Below are positions 27,035-36,970 of a stretch of DNA of 64,000 nucleotides, piece by piece. Origin of the DNA: an uncultured Alistipes sp. (GTDB lineage: Bacteria > Bacteroidota > Bacteroidia > Bacteroidales > Rikenellaceae); contig UQKD01000004.1 in NCBI GenBank assembly GCA_900541585.1, positions 1 through 64,000 of the forward strand, written 5' to 3'. The notes beneath the pieces are model-generated. The model was not told the origin of the DNA and ran no database searches. It saw nothing but the letters and a program-made list of their open reading frames with translations. The position numbers and the translations under genes were made by a program. Positions within the stretch are counted from its first letter, which is position 1; every line of letters starts with the position of its first letter.

Positions 27035-27595
27035 TTATTGATTCTTTTTAGCGTTTTTGAAAGGAAGACCGAACTCGCGGAGCAGGGCGTAAGCCTCCTC
27101 GTCGGTTTTGGCCGTCGTTACGAACGTGATCTCCATGCCGAAGATCTTGGTAATCTTGTCGATGTCGATCTCCGGGAAGATGATCTGCTCGGTGATGCCC
27201 AGGGTGTAGTTGCCCTGGCCGTCGAACTTTTCATTGATGCCCTTGAAGTCGCGGATACGCGGCAGGGCCACGGCGATCAGACGCTCCAGGAACTCGTACA
27301 TCTTCGTGTCGCGCAGCGTCACGCGCACGCCGATCGGCATGCCCTTACGCAGCTTGAAGTTCGAGATGTCCTTGCGCGAGCGGGTCTGAACGGCCTTCTG
27401 ACCGGTGATCTGCGTCAGTTCGGCTTCTGCCACGTCGATAAGCTTCTTATCGGCGACGGCCTGGCCCATACCCTGGTTGATTACGATCTTCGTGAGCTTC
27501 GGGCACTGCATAATGCTCGTGTAACCGAACTCCTTCATAAGGACAGGTTTGATCTGCTCCTTATACTGTGTCTTGAGTGTAGGTACGTATGCCAT
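27035..27595 (-). CDS. rplE: ribosomal protein L5
   Basis: A 186-residue 50S protein that binds 5S rRNA and contacts P-site t[39 protein letters not shown] and [20 protein letters not shown] are typical. Its ATG shares one base with the stop codon of rplX (TAATG). Confidence 0.98.
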   Translation of the reverse strand: MAYVPTLKTQYKEQIKPVLMKEFGYTSIMQCPKLTKIVINQGMGQAVADKKLIDVAEAELTQITGQKAVQTRSRKDISNFKLRKGMPIGVRVTLRDTKMYEFLERLIAVALPRIRDFKGINEKFDGQGNYTLGITEQIIFPEIDIDKITKIFGMEITFVTTAKTDEEAYALLREFGLPFKNAKKNQ

Positions 27596-27915
27596 TATTT
27601 GATCTCCTCCCCTGACTTTTTAGCGAAACGAACTAATTTACCTTTTGCATCCGTCTTGCGGCCGACCTTGGTGGGTTTGCCCGACTTGGGGTCGAGGAGC
27701 ATGAGGTTCGAAATGTGAATCGGAGCCTCTTTCTCGACGATGCCTCCCTGGGGGTTCTGCGCATTGGGCTTCGTGGCCTTCTTGCAGAGGTTCACACCTT
27801 CGACGATGGCGCGCTGCTTCGAAACCTCGACCTTCAGGACTTTGCCCGTCTGGCCTTTGCTGTCACCGGCGATAACCTGAACCTGATCCCCTTTCTTAAT
27901 ATGTAATTTTGACAT
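27595..27915 (-). CDS. rplX: ribosomal protein L24
   Basis: A 106-residue early-assembly 50S protein with a KOW motif ([20 protein letters not shown]). [20 protein letters not shown] and the ending follow the bacterial pattern. The stop codon overlaps the rplE start by one base. Confidence 0.98.
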   Translation of the reverse strand: MSKLHIKKGDQVQVIAGDSKGQTGKVLKVEVSKQRAIVEGVNLCKKATKPNAQNPQGGIVEKEAPIHISNLMLLDPKSGKPTKVGRKTDAKGKLVRFAKKSGEEIK

Positions 27916-27935
27916 ATCCGAAATAGTTTTTATGA

Positions 27936-28301
27936 TTACAATACTTCGGGTGCGAGGGAGATAATCTTCATATACTGGTCGCGCAGCTCGCGAGCTACGG
28001 GGCCGAATATACGAGTACCGCGCATTTCACCCTGGTTGTTAAGCAGCACCACGGCGTTGTCGTCGAAACGAATGTACGAACCGTTGGCACGTCTGATTTC
28101 CTTCGTGGTTCTCACGACTACGGCTTTCGACACGGCACCCTTCTTGACATCGCCCGAGGGAGTCGCGCTCTTGACAGCCACGACGATCTTATCGCCGATG
28201 GATGCGTAGCGACGCTTCGTGCCGCCGAGCACCCGGATGCAGAGGACCTCCTTCGCACCGCTGTTATCAGCTACAATGAGTCTACTTTCCTGTTGTATCA
28301 T
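27936..28301 (-). CDS. rplN: ribosomal protein L14
   Basis: A 121-residue 50S protein at the subunit interface. [40 protein letters not shown] and [20 protein letters not shown] are near-universal blocks. Two bases separate it from rpsQ. Confidence 0.98.
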   Translation of the reverse strand: MIQQESRLIVADNSGAKEVLCIRVLGGTKRRYASIGDKIVVAVKSATPSGDVKKGAVSKAVVVRTTKEIRRANGSYIRFDDNAVVLLNNQGEMRGTRIFGPVARELRDQYMKIISLAPEVL

Positions 28302-28303
28302 AA

Positions 28304-28558
28304 CTACTTAGCTCTTTCAATGATTTGTACTAATCTCCAACGCTTCGTTTTGCTCAGCGGGCGGGTTTCCATGATGCGTACGGTATCGCCCTCCTTGCAG
28401 GTCTCGTCGAGCGACTCGGCCACGAACTTGGTCGTCTTGTTCACGAACTTACCGTAGATAGGATGCTTCACCTTACGTGCTACTGCAACCACAATGGTTT
28501 TCTCCATCTTGTTGCTGACAACCACACCGATACGCTCTTTTCTAAGATTTCTTTCCAT
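28304..28558 (-). CDS. rpsQ: ribosomal protein S17
   Basis: An 84-residue OB-fold 30S protein. [35 protein letters not shown] and [14 protein letters not shown] are conserved. It lies between rpmC and rplN. Confidence 0.98.
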   Translation of the reverse strand: MERNLRKERIGVVVSNKMEKTIVVAVARKVKHPIYGKFVNKTTKFVAESLDETCKEGDTVRIMETRPLSKTKRWRLVQIIERAK

Positions 28559-28569
28559 AGTTGTTCTCG

Positions 28570-28761
28570 TTATTTAGCGTTTTTTTGACGCAGAACGGTC
28601 AGCATGCGAGCTATATCTCTGCGGTTCTTCTTAATGATCGACGGGTTCTCGACGGGGGACACTGCGTGCTGCACCTTCAGCTTCGCGAGCTGGGCCTTTT
28701 CGGTCTCGATGCGCTCCTGCAGGTCCTTTGTCGAAATATCCTTGATTTCTGCACTTTTCAT
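28570..28761 (-). CDS. rpmC: ribosomal protein L29
   Basis: A 63-residue helical 50S protein near the peptide exit tunnel. [20 protein letters not shown] and [15 protein letters not shown] match the family. It lies 8-12 bases from its neighbours rplP and rpsQ. Confidence 0.97.
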   Translation of the reverse strand: MKSAEIKDISTKDLQERIETEKAQLAKLKVQHAVSPVENPSIIKKNRRDIARMLTVLRQKNAK

Positions 28762-28773
28762 GTTCTGTGTCCC

Positions 28774-29202
28774 TTAAATTGTGGTTTCGACGTAGTCACG
28801 TCTTACGATAAACTTGGTGGTGATGGGCAGTTTCTGGGCGCCCAGGCGCAGCGCTTCCTGCGCAACTTCCAGGGGCACACCCTCTGCCTCGAAGAGAATA
28901 CGTCCGGGCGTAACAGGCGCCACGAAGCCTTCGGGATTACCCTTACCCTTACCCATACGCACCTCAGCGGGCTTCTTCGTGATGGGTTTGTCGGGGAAGA
29001 TGCGGATCCACAGCTGACCTTCACGCTTCATGTAACGCGTAATGGCCTGACGTGCCGCCTCTATCTGACGACCCGTGATCCAGGTCGATTCAAGTGCCTT
29101 GATTGCGAACGATCCGTATGCAAGCTGGTTACCTCTTTGAGCGATACCCTTCATACGGCCTTTCTGCATTCTTCTAAATTTGGTCTTTTTCGGCTGTAAC
29201 AT
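28774..29202 (-). CDS. rplP: ribosomal protein L16
   Basis: A 142-residue 50S protein at the A site. [38 protein letters not shown] and [20 protein letters not shown] are typical. Normal length, between rpsC and rpmC. Confidence 0.98.
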   Translation of the reverse strand: MLQPKKTKFRRMQKGRMKGIAQRGNQLAYGSFAIKALESTWITGRQIEAARQAITRYMKREGQLWIRIFPDKPITKKPAEVRMGKGKGNPEGFVAPVTPGRILFEAEGVPLEVAQEALRLGAQKLPITTKFIVRRDYVETTI

Positions 29203-29229
29203 GTTAGTTCTGCTTTAAAAAGGTCCTAC

Positions 29230-30018
29230 TTACTGATTGTTATTGCGACGGTCTCCGCCCCGGCGTCCGCCACGACGGTCTCCACCGCGGCGGTCTCCAC
29301 GGTCACCGCGTCCTCCGCGACGGTCGCCGCGCTCACCGCGGTCGCCCGAAGGAGCCTGCGCCGAAGCGCCTGCGATTTCGAACAGGTCGCGCTGGCCGTA
29401 GACGATGCCCTGGCAGATCCACACCTTCACGCCCAGGATACCCACTTTCGTGAGGGCCTCCGTGAGGCAGTAGTCGATGTCTGCACGGAACGTGTGCAGC
29501 GGAATGCGTCCCTCCTTGATCGTCTCCGTACGGGCCATCTCGGCGCCGCCGACACGGCCGGCAACCTGGATCTTGATACCCTCGGCGCCCATGCGCATGG
29601 TCGAAGCTACGGCCGTCTTCACGGCACGGCGGAACGACACGCGGCCCTCCAGCTGGCGGGCGATGTTCTGGCCGACGATGACGGCGTCCACCTCGGGGCG
29701 TTTCACCTCGAAGATGTTGATCTGGATCTCCTTGCCGGTGAGCTTCTTCAGCTCCTCCTTCAGCTTATCGACCTCCTGACCGCCCTTGCCGATGATGATG
29801 CCCGGACGGGCGGTCGAAATCGTAACCGTCACCAGTTTGAGCGTGCGCTCGATGATGATCTTCGAGATCGACGCCTTCGCCAGACGGACATTCAGATACT
29901 TGCGGATCTTGGCGTCCTCGACGAGTTTGTCGGAGAAGTCCTTGCCTCCGAACCAGTTGGAATCCCAACCCCGGATGATACCAAGACGATTTGCTATCGG
30001 ATTAACTTTCTGTCCCAT
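29230..30018 (-). CDS. rpsC: ribosomal protein S3 with an Arg/Gly-rich tail
   Basis: A 262-residue 30S protein at the mRNA entry. [20 protein letters not shown], the KH-type GXXG loop in [18 protein letters not shown] and [17 protein letters not shown] are normal. The last 40 or so residues are repeats of RGDRRGG, a very basic disordered tail; E. coli S3 has 233 residues and lacks it. Confidence 0.97.
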   Translation of the reverse strand: MGQKVNPIANRLGIIRGWDSNWFGGKDFSDKLVEDAKIRKYLNVRLAKASISKIIIERTLKLVTVTISTARPGIIIGKGGQEVDKLKEELKKLTGKEIQINIFEVKRPEVDAVIVGQNIARQLEGRVSFRRAVKTAVASTMRMGAEGIKIQVAGRVGGAEMARTETIKEGRIPLHTFRADIDYCLTEALTKVGILGVKVWICQGIVYGQRDLFEIAGASAQAPSGDRGERGDRRGGRGDRGDRRGGDRRGGRRGGDRRNNNQ

Positions 30019-30022
30019 CTGA

Positions 30023-30433
30023 TTACTTGTTTTCTACGGTTACCATTTTGTCAACTACGATCGTTACGTGGTTCGAACGCTTGCGGATCCGGTGTGCGCG
30101 ACCCCGGGGCGCTGCCTGAATACGCTTCAGCATGCGACCGCCGTCGACAAACACCTCTTTTACGCAGAGCTTCGTGTCCTCCAGACGCTCCGATTCGTTC
30201 TTGGTCTCCCAGTTGGCGATCGCCGACTTGAGAAGTTTCTCCATACGGATCGACGCCTCCTTCTTCGAGTAACGGAGGATGCCCAGCGCCTTGTTGATCT
30301 CCACACCGCGGATGATGTCGGCCACCAGGCGCATCTTACGGGGAGAGGTCGGGCAATCACGCAGAACGGCGATAGCCTTCTGCTTCTTCTCAGCCTTTAA
30401 CTGTTCGGCTTTATTTGCTTTTCTTGCACCCAT
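30023..30433 (-). CDS. rplV: ribosomal protein L22
   Basis: A 136-residue 50S protein whose hairpin lines the exit tunnel. [31 protein letters not shown] and the hairpin end [16 protein letters not shown] are conserved. It lies 4 bases before rpsC. Confidence 0.98.
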   Translation of the reverse strand: MGARKANKAEQLKAEKKQKAIAVLRDCPTSPRKMRLVADIIRGVEINKALGILRYSKKEASIRMEKLLKSAIANWETKNESERLEDTKLCVKEVFVDGGRMLKRIQAAPRGRAHRIRKRSNHVTIVVDKMVTVENK

Positions 30434-30440
30434 TTTCTAC

Positions 30441-30710
30441 CTATTTTTTCTTGTTACCTGCGTGACCGCGGAAGTTACGGGTGGGAGCAAACTCGCCGAG
30501 TTTGTGTCCTACCATGTTCTCTGTTACATACACCGGAATGAATTTGTTTCCGTTGTGGACAGCTACCGTCTGACCTACGAAGTCAGGCGAGATCATACTT
30601 GCTCGCGACCATGTCTTGATTACCGACTTTTTATTTCCTTCCGCCTGGGCGACGATCTTCGCTTCGAGCTTGGGGTCGATAAACGGTCCTTTTTTTAATG
30701 AACGGCTCAT
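30441..30710 (-). CDS. rpsS: ribosomal protein S19
   Basis: An 89-residue 30S head protein. [39 protein letters not shown] and [20 protein letters not shown] are near-universal. Between rplB and rplV. Confidence 0.98.
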   Translation of the reverse strand: MSRSLKKGPFIDPKLEAKIVAQAEGNKKSVIKTWSRASMISPDFVGQTVAVHNGNKFIPVYVTENMVGHKLGEFAPTRNFRGHAGNKKK

Positions 30711-30727
30711 TATGTACTCTTATTTAA

Positions 30728-31552
30728 TTATTTTTTCTTCTTGGAAATAATAAACTTCGAGGTCGTCTTCTTCGGGTTACGAGTCTTATAACCCTTGGCA
30801 AGCAGACCCTTGCGCGAACGCGGGTGACCACCCGACGCACGGCCTTCGCCACCACCCATCGGGTGATCCACCGGGTTCATGACGACACCGCGGTTGCGCG
30901 GACGGCGGCCGAGCCAACGCTCGCGTCCTGCCTTGCCGGAGCTTTCGAGGCTGTGGTCGACATTCGACACGACACCCACCGTTGCGCGGCAAGTTACGAG
31001 TACCATACGAGTCTCGCCCGAAGGCAGCTTGATGACGGCGAATTTGCCTTCACGAGCCAGCAGCTGGGCGTAGGAACCGGCCGAACGGGCCATAGCGGCC
31101 CCCTGACCGGGGTAGAGTTCAATGTTGTGGACGACCGTACCCAGGGGAATCTCGCTCAGGAAGAGCGTGTTTCCGACCTCGGGAGCAACGCCTGCGCCGC
31201 TCATTACGGTCTGGCCCACCTGGAGTCCGTTGGGTGCGATGATGTAGCTCTTCTCACCGTCGGCGTATGCCAGGAGTGCGATGCGTGCGGTACGATTCGG
31301 GTCGTACTCGATCGATTTTACAGTTGCGGCGATGCCGTCCTTCGAGCGTTTGAAGTCGACGTTACGATACATCTGCTTGTGACCGCCGCCGATGTAGCGG
31401 ACCGTCATTTTGCCGTCGTTGTTACGTCCACCCGAGCTCTTCTTGGGGCTGAGCAGCGATTTCTCCGGTTTCGACGTCGTGATCTCGTCGAACGTGCCGA
31501 TAATCTTATGTCTCGTACCTGCGGTTACAGGTTTAAATTTTCTTACTGCCAT
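30728..31552 (-). CDS. rplB: ribosomal protein L2
   Basis: A 274-residue 50S protein needed for peptidyl transfer and subunit joining. [20 protein letters not shown], the [20 protein letters not shown] stretch and [20 protein letters not shown], which holds the functionally important His, are present. Confidence 0.98.
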   Translation of the reverse strand: MAVRKFKPVTAGTRHKIIGTFDEITTSKPEKSLLSPKKSSGGRNNDGKMTVRYIGGGHKQMYRNVDFKRSKDGIAATVKSIEYDPNRTARIALLAYADGEKSYIIAPNGLQVGQTVMSGAGVAPEVGNTLFLSEIPLGTVVHNIELYPGQGAAMARSAGSYAQLLAREGKFAVIKLPSGETRMVLVTCRATVGVVSNVDHSLESSGKAGRERWLGRRPRNRGVVMNPVDHPMGGGEGRASGGHPRSRKGLLAKGYKTRNPKKTTSKFIISKKKK

Positions 31553-31557
31553 CTTCG

Positions 31558-31848
31558 TTAGATATTACTGTAAAAATCGATCTTGTCTCCATCCTTCAAG
31601 GTGACGATCGCCTTCTTGAAGTTATTGGCGCGACCCTCCAAGAGGCCCGCCTTGGTGTAGCGGCTCTTGAGTTTGCCCATGTAGTTCACGGTGTTCACGT
31701 CCGTAACGACGACGTTGTACATCTGCTCTACGGCATTGCGAATCTGCAGCTTGTTAGCCCTCACGTCAACGATAAAACCGTAGCGATTCAACTTTTCGCC
31801 CTGAATCGTCATTTTCTCGGTCAAAACCGGCTTAATAATAATGTCCAT
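31558..31848 (-). CDS. rplW: ribosomal protein L23
   Basis: A 96-residue 50S protein at the exit tunnel that docks trigger factor and [42 protein letters not shown] and [17 protein letters not shown] are typical. ATG 31848 is the start; the frame is open upstream across the end of rplD but not conserved. Confidence 0.97.
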   Translation of the reverse strand: MDIIIKPVLTEKMTIQGEKLNRYGFIVDVRANKLQIRNAVEQMYNVVVTDVNTVNYMGKLKSRYTKAGLLEGRANNFKKAIVTLKDGDKIDFYSNI

Positions 31849-31862
31849 TGTAACTTGCGTTT

Positions 31863-32489
31863 TTAAGCTAACATCGTATTCAATACATTCTCGGCGCCTT
31901 CCACCATCACGATGGCCGATGCGTTCATCACGTCGTAGGTGCAGACGTTCTGAGCCAGCACGGGCTTCACGTAGGGAAGGTTGCGGCACGACAGCTGCAG
32001 GTTCACGTTCGATTCAGGGAGAACCAGCAGCACCTTCTTGTCGTCGACCTTGAGCGCCTCGGCCAGAGCCACGACCGACTTGGTCTTGGGAGCCTCCATC
32101 GACATCGTCTCGACGATGCTGATGGCGCCGGCCTGCGCCTTGTAGGTCAGTGCGCTGCGGCGGGCCAGCTGCTTGAGCTTCTTGTTGAGCTTGAAGCTGT
32201 AATCGCGGGGCTGGGGACCGAAAACGCGGCCGCCTCCCGGGAACAGGGGCGACTTGATGCTGCCCGCACGGGCGCCGCCGGTTCCTTTCTGGCGCTTGAG
32301 TTTGCGCGTCGAACCGGCGACTTCGTTGCGCTGCTTCGACTTGTGCGTGCCCTGACGCTGGTCAGCGAGATACTGCTTCACGTCGAGGTAAATAGCGTGG
32401 TCATTAGCCTCCACGCCGAAGACGGCGTCCGAAAGGACTACCTTACGACCCGTCTCTTTTCCTTGTGTGTTTAATACAGCTAATTCCAT
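31863..32489 (-). CDS. rplD: ribosomal protein L4
   Basis: A 208-residue 50S protein; its long loop reaches the exit tunnel. [40 protein letters not shown] and [20 protein letters not shown] are typical. ATG 32489 is chosen: it lies one base after the rplC stop, while the ATG at 32501 falls inside rplC and adds four non-conserved residues. In E. coli L4 represses the S10 operon; no matching leader is evident here. Confidence 0.97.
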   Translation of the reverse strand: MELAVLNTQGKETGRKVVLSDAVFGVEANDHAIYLDVKQYLADQRQGTHKSKQRNEVAGSTRKLKRQKGTGGARAGSIKSPLFPGGGRVFGPQPRDYSFKLNKKLKQLARRSALTYKAQAGAISIVETMSMEAPKTKSVVALAEALKVDDKKVLLVLPESNVNLQLSCRNLPYVKPVLAQNVCTYDVMNASAIVMVEGAENVLNTMLA

Positions 32490-32490
32490 A

Positions 32491-33105
32491 CTATTTTTCA
32501 ATCGTTAAATAAGCACCTTTTGCTCCCGGAATCGAACCTTTCACGAGGATGAGGTTGCTCTCGGGGATTACTTTCAATACACGCAGGTTCAAAACCTTGA
32601 CCTGCTCGCCGCCCATCTGGCCGGGCAGACGTTTGCCCTTGAAGACGCGCGAGGGATAGGACGATGCGCCCAGCGAACCCGGCTTGCGCGCACGGTTGTG
32701 CTGGCCGTGGGTCTGGCCGCCGACGCCGCCGAAGCCGTGACGCTTCACTACGCCCTGGAAGCCTTTTCCTTTCGAGATCCCGGTCACATCGACCCAGTCC
32801 TCCTCCGAGAAGAGGTCTACGGTCAGCGTGTCGCCGAGATTCACTTCAGGCATGTCCTTGAATTCCGCAAGTTTGCGTTTCGGAGTCGTGCCGGCTTTCT
32901 TGAAGTGACCTAACAAACTGCTGGTGGCGTGCTTTTCACTCGTCTCGTCATAGGCAATCTGAACCGCCTCGTAGGTATCCTTCTCGACGGTCTTGATTTG
33001 CGTAACAACGCACGGTCCAGCCTCAATGACAGTGCATGGTATGTTCTTACCCTCGGCACTGTAAACGGAAGTCATTCCGATTTTCTTTCCAATAAGTCCT
33101 GACAT
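32491..33105 (-). CDS. rplC: ribosomal protein L3
   Basis: A 204-residue 50S protein that reaches the peptidyl-transferase centre. [39 protein letters not shown] and the loop [20 protein letters not shown], including the Gln methylated in many bacteria, are present. It is separated from rpsJ by 192 bases holding a repeat. Confidence 0.98.
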   Translation of the reverse strand: MSGLIGKKIGMTSVYSAEGKNIPCTVIEAGPCVVTQIKTVEKDTYEAVQIAYDETSEKHATSSLLGHFKKAGTTPKRKLAEFKDMPEVNLGDTLTVDLFSEEDWVDVTGISKGKGFQGVVKRHGFGGVGGQTHGQHNRARKPGSLGASSYPSRVFKGKRLPGQMGGEQVKVLNLRVLKVIPESNLILVKGSIPGAKGAYLTIEK

Positions 33106-33178
33106 TTGTTGTCAATTGTTTGTTATAAATAGTAATAAAGTGATGTTAAGTTTTTGTCTTACCGATTTTCCGACCCAT

Positions 33179-33270
33179 CGCCGCCTGCGGCGGCGTTTAC
33201 GAGCCGGATCACCCCTCATCCCCTCTCCGGAGGGGACTTATACACCGCAGCGCGGCAAAAGCGGAGGATT
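33179..33270. repeat. dispersed intergenic repeat, copy 1
   Basis: About 92 bases between rpsJ and rplC with three small hairpins: GCCGCC/GGCGGC, CCCCTC/GAGGGG and CCGC/GCGG, then GGCAAAA. It aligns over its whole length with 52389-52483. Shared blocks include CGCCGCCTnCGGCG, GGACTTAnA and CGCGGCAAAA. It has no ORF. Confidence 0.6.
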
Positions 33271-33297
33271 GTTAAAAACCGGTGAGGCTCCGTTCGA

Positions 33298-33603
33298 TCA
33301 CACCTTGATCTCGACCTCCACACCCGAGGGAAGCTCCAGTTTCATCAGCGCGTCGATCGTTTTGGGCGTCGACGAGTAGATGTCGAGGATACGCTTGAAG
33401 GTGCAGAGCTGGAACTGCTCGCGGGCTTTCTTGTTGACGAAAGTCGAGCGGTTGACCGTAAAAATCTGCTTGTGCGTGGGAAGGGGCACCGGGCCGCTCA
33501 CGACGGCGCCCGTGCTCTTCACGGTCTTCACAATCTTCTCGGCCGACTTGTCCACGAGATTGTGATCGAATGACTTTAACTTGATTCTAATCTTCTGGTT
33601 CAT
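33298..33603 (-). CDS. rpsJ: ribosomal protein S10
   Basis: A 101-residue 30S protein, also known as NusE in transcription antitermination. [40 protein letters not shown] and the ending SGVEVEIKV match the family. It follows fusA after 9 bases, so the str and S10 groups are joined. Confidence 0.98.
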   Translation of the reverse strand: MNQKIRIKLKSFDHNLVDKSAEKIVKTVKSTGAVVSGPVPLPTHKQIFTVNRSTFVNKKAREQFQLCTFKRILDIYSSTPKTIDALMKLELPSGVEVEIKV

Positions 33604-33612
33604 ATTGTTTGC

Positions 33613-35727
33613 TTATTCTATATCCTTACGTTTACCACTCGCTTTCTCGATGATCTCCTTAGCCAGGTTGGCAGGAACCTCCTCGAAGTGCGAGAACTCC
33701 ATGGACGAGGTTGCGCGGCCCGACGAAATCGTACGCAGTACGGTCACATAGCCGAACATTTCCGACAGGGGAACCTTGGCTTTCACCACGCGGGCGGTGC
33801 CCTTCGACTCCATGCCGGTAACCTGTCCGCGACGCTTGTTCAGGTCGCCGATGATGTCGCCCATGTTCTCCTCGGGGGTCACGACCTCCACGTTCATGAT
33901 AGGCTCCATAATCACCGAACCGGCCTTGGGAGCCGCTGCGCGGTAACCGTTGCGGGCTGCGATCTCGAACGACAGCTGGTCGGAGTCCACGGGGTGGAAC
34001 GAACCGTCGAGCAGCGTGATCTTCATCGAGTCCATCTTGTAGCCGGCCAGCGCACCGTTCGCCATCGCCGAAGCGAAGCCTTTCTGCACGGCGGGGATAA
34101 ACTCCTTGGGAATGTTACCGCCCTTGACCTGGTCTACGAACGTAAGGCCCATGGCGCCGTCGTCGGCGGGACCGATCTCGAAGATGATGTCGGCAAACTT
34201 ACCACGGCCGCCGGTCTGCTTCTTGAAGACCTCGCGGTGCTGAACCGTCTTGGTGAGCGACTCCTTGTAGTTGACCTGGGGAGCGCCCTGGTTGATCTCC
34301 ACACCGAACTCGCGGCGCAGACGGTCTACGATGATGTCGAGGTGAAGCTCACCCATACCGCTGATCACCGTCTGACCCGAATCCTCGTCGGTGTGAACCG
34401 TGAAGGTGGGGTCCTCTTCTGCCAGCTTGCCCAGGGCGATGCCGAGCTTGTCGAGGTCCTTCTGGGTCTTCGGCTCTACGGCCAGACCGATCACCGGCTC
34501 GGGGAAGGTCATCTGCTCCAGCACGATGGGTGCGTTCTCGGCGCAGAGCGTGTCGCCCGTGCGGATCTCCTTGAAACCTACGGCCGCGCAGATGTCGCCG
34601 GCGCCGACGGTCTCCATCGGGTTCTGCTTGTTGGCGTGCATCTGGTAGATACGGCTGATACGCTCGCGCTTGCCGCTGCGGGAATCCAGGACATAGGAAC
34701 CTGCATCGAGCTTACCCGAGTATACGCGCACGAAAGCCAGACGGCCTACGAACGGGTCGGTAGCGATCTTGAACGCCAGGCCGCAGAACGGATCGCTCTC
34801 CGAAGCGTGGCGAACCTCTTCCTGCTCGGTTTTGGGGTTCATGCCCGTAACGGGGGGCAGGTCGAGCGGCGAGGGCAGGAAAGCCATCACGTAGTCGAGC
34901 AGCTTCTGCACGCCCTTGTTGTGGAACGACGAACCGCAGAGCATCGGGACGATCTGCATCGAGATCGTCGCCTTGCGGATCGCTGCGAGCAGCTCGTCGG
35001 CGGTGATCGAATCGGGGTCCTCGAAGAACTTCTCCATCAGCGCATCGTCGGTGGCAGCCACCTCCTCGATGAGCTTGCCGCGCCACTCGGCGGCCTCGGC
35101 CTTCATCGACTCGGGAATCTCCTTCAGCTCGAAGTTGTCGCGGACGGTCTTGTCGTCGTAATAATAGATAGCGTTATTATATATAAGGTCTACCAGGCCT
35201 TCGAACTTGTCCTCGGCGCCGATAGGCAGAACGACCGGGAGGGCCGTAGCACCGAAGTGCTCCTTGATCTGTGCGCACACCGACAGGAAGTCGGCGCCCG
35301 TGCGGTCCATCTTGTTGACGTAGCCGAGACGGGGCACGTTGTACTTGTCGGCCTGACGCCATACGGTCTCCGACTGCGGCTCCACGCCGCCAACGGCGCA
35401 GAACGTGGCGATAGCGCCGTCCAGCACACGCAGCGAACGCTCCACCTCGACCGTGAAGTCGACGTGTCCCGGGGTGTCGATCAGGTTGATCTGGTACTGG
35501 TTGCCCATGTAGTTCCAGAAAGCGGTCGTTGCAGCCGAGGTGATCGTGATGCCGCGCTCCTGCTCCTGAACCATCCAGTCCATGACGGCAGCGCCTTCGT
35601 GCGTTTCACCGATCTTGTGGGTTTTGCCCGTGTAGAAAAGGATTCGCTCCGACGTGGTGGTTTTACCGGCATCGATGTGAGCCATGATACCGATATTGCG
35701 AGTATATTTTAAATCTCTGGTTGCCAT
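33613..35727 (-). CDS. fusA: elongation factor G
   Basis: A 704-residue translocase GTPase. The P-loop [19 protein letters not shown], the switch segment [18 protein letters not shown] and NKMDRTGAD give the G domain; [18 protein letters not shown] and the [20 protein letters not shown] segment belong to domains IV and V. Start [19 protein letters not shown] at ATG 35727; the frame is open upstream into rpsG but not conserved. Phylum members often have extra EF-G paralogues elsewhere. Confidence 0.97.
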   Translation of the reverse strand: MATRDLKYTRNIGIMAHIDAGKTTTSERILFYTGKTHKIGETHEGAAVMDWMVQEQERGITITSAATTAFWNYMGNQYQINLIDTPGHVDFTVEVERSLRVLDGAIATFCAVGGVEPQSETVWRQADKYNVPRLGYVNKMDRTGADFLSVCAQIKEHFGATALPVVLPIGAEDKFEGLVDLIYNNAIYYYDDKTVRDNFELKEIPESMKAEAAEWRGKLIEEVAATDDALMEKFFEDPDSITADELLAAIRKATISMQIVPMLCGSSFHNKGVQKLLDYVMAFLPSPLDLPPVTGMNPKTEQEEVRHASESDPFCGLAFKIATDPFVGRLAFVRVYSGKLDAGSYVLDSRSGKRERISRIYQMHANKQNPMETVGAGDICAAVGFKEIRTGDTLCAENAPIVLEQMTFPEPVIGLAVEPKTQKDLDKLGIALGKLAEEDPTFTVHTDEDSGQTVISGMGELHLDIIVDRLRREFGVEINQGAPQVNYKESLTKTVQHREVFKKQTGGRGKFADIIFEIGPADDGAMGLTFVDQVKGGNIPKEFIPAVQKGFASAMANGALAGYKMDSMKITLLDGSFHPVDSDQLSFEIAARNGYRAAAPKAGSVIMEPIMNVEVVTPEENMGDIIGDLNKRRGQVTGMESKGTARVVKAKVPLSEMFGYVTVLRTISSGRATSSMEFSHFEEVPANLAKEIIEKASGKRKDIE

Positions 35728-35743
35728 CTGTTCGGTCTCCTTA

Positions 35744-36220
35744 TTAGAATCTAAAGTGTGCGAATGCCTTGTTGGCCTCGGCCATGCGGTGCATCTCCTC
35801 CTTGCGCTTGAAGGCTGCGCCCTGCTGGTTGTAGGCATCCAGTATCTCTGCTGAAAGCTTGTCTGCCATCGTCTTGCCGGCGCGCTTGCGGGAATAGAGG
35901 ACAAGGTTTTTCATGGAAATAGAAATCTTGCGCTCCGGACGAACCTCCATAGGAACCTGGAACGTCGCACCTCCGATACGCTTCGATTTCACTTCGACTT
36001 GGGGTGTGATGTTCTCCAGAGCCTGTTTCCAGACTTCCAGCGGAGATTTATCAGCATCCTTCATCTTCTTGCCGACGATTTCGAGCGAGTCGTAGAAAAT
36101 CGTGTAGGCAATACTCTTCTTACCATCCAGCATAAGGTTGTTCACGAAACGGGTCACGGCCACGTCTCCGAACTTCGGATCCGGAAGTAGAATTCGCTTT
36201 TTTGGCTTAGCTTTTCTCAT
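35744..36220 (-). CDS. rpsG: ribosomal protein S7
   Basis: A 158-residue 30S head assembly protein. [39 protein letters not shown] and [17 protein letters not shown] are typical. In E. coli S7 represses the str operon. It lies between rpsL and fusA. Confidence 0.98.
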   Translation of the reverse strand: MRKAKPKKRILLPDPKFGDVAVTRFVNNLMLDGKKSIAYTIFYDSLEIVGKKMKDADKSPLEVWKQALENITPQVEVKSKRIGGATFQVPMEVRPERKISISMKNLVLYSRKRAGKTMADKLSAEILDAYNQQGAAFKRKEEMHRMAEANKAFAHFRF

Positions 36221-36262
36221 TGCTATTTAAAAATGATCTGTTAAAAACTCTCTTGTTGTTGA

Positions 36263-36643
36263 CTACTTGCCTGCCTTGGGACGTTTGGCTCCGTACTTCG
36301 AACGACGCTGACGACGTCCGTCCACGCCTGCCGAGTCGAGTGCGCCGCGCACCAGGTGATAACGTACACCGGGGAGGTCCTTCACACGACCGCCGCGGAC
36401 GAGCACGATGGAGTGCTCCTGCAAGTTGTGGCCTTCTCCGGGGATGTAGGCGTTGACCTCCTTGCCGTTGGTCAATCTTACACGCGCTACCTTACGCATT
36501 GCCGAGTTCGGCTTCTTCGGGGTCGTCGTGTACACACGCGTACATACGCCTCGGCGCTGGGGACACGCAGCCAGTGCGGGAGACTTCGACTTGTCCTCCA
36601 TCTTCACACGGCCGTTTCTCACTAACTGTTGAATAGTTGGCAT
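36263..36643 (-). CDS. rpsL: ribosomal protein S12
   Basis: A 126-residue decoding-centre protein. [40 protein letters not shown] and [20 protein letters not shown] are present. The Lys residues at the positions that cause streptomycin resistance when changed are wild type (TPKKPNS and GRVKDLPG). It is the first gene of the supercluster. Confidence 0.98.
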   Translation of the reverse strand: MPTIQQLVRNGRVKMEDKSKSPALAACPQRRGVCTRVYTTTPKKPNSAMRKVARVRLTNGKEVNAYIPGEGHNLQEHSIVLVRGGRVKDLPGVRYHLVRGALDSAGVDGRRQRRSKYGAKRPKAGK

Positions 36644-36686
36644 TTCTAAAACTGTCCTTTAATTGTTAAAAAATCTATCTCCATTG

Positions 36687-36729
36687 TCCAAAATGGACTG
36701 CAAAGGTACGCATTTTTTCGGAAATACAA
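36687..36729 (-). promoter_or_regulatory. promoter of the ribosomal supercluster
   Basis: The minus strand reads TTG (36727-36729), about 18 bases, then TACCTTTG (36701-36708). Just downstream, at the expected transcript start, lies a GTCCATTTTGGAC palindrome (36687-36699). The ATG of rpsL is about 50 bases further. Confidence 0.65.
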
Positions 36730-36970
36730 TATATACGCGCCTCTTTTTTCACCATTTTTCAGGATTTTACGCCGCTTGCAATACTTTTTACTTATAGAAT
36801 TTACAGCAAAATAAATCACACTTATATGTAAACCGGCAACGGATTTAGTATCAGCGTCATAAACCGAACACTCCGGACCTCGATCCCCGGCACGGACTTT
36901 GCCCTGCAAACGGCGTGCAGACAGGCCCTCCCGGCAGGAACGGCCCGAAAACAAACTGCACCGCAAAACC
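36730..36970. other. non-coding divergent region between rpsL and the repeat lipoprotein gene
   Basis: The first half (36730-36830) is A+T-rich. The second half is G+C-rich without a clear gene. I found no strong plus-strand promoter for the lipoprotein gene, and no hairpin with a T run. Confidence 0.5.

Noticed and set aside
26249..27718. Long plus-strand open frame of 489 codons across the rpsN-rpsH gap, rpsN and rplE
   Set aside because: Two thirds of it is antisense to two certain ribosomal genes, no part resembles a protein family, and long antisense frames are common in this G+C-rich sequence.
29230..29340. Short repeats at the 3' end of rpsC as a CRISPR-like or satellite array
   Set aside because: They are in-frame codons of the Arg/Gly-rich S3 tail, without spacers.
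33688..35712. 674-codon plus-strand open frame opposite fusA
   Set aside because: It is entirely antisense to fusA, a certain gene, and its composition is that of a shadow frame.
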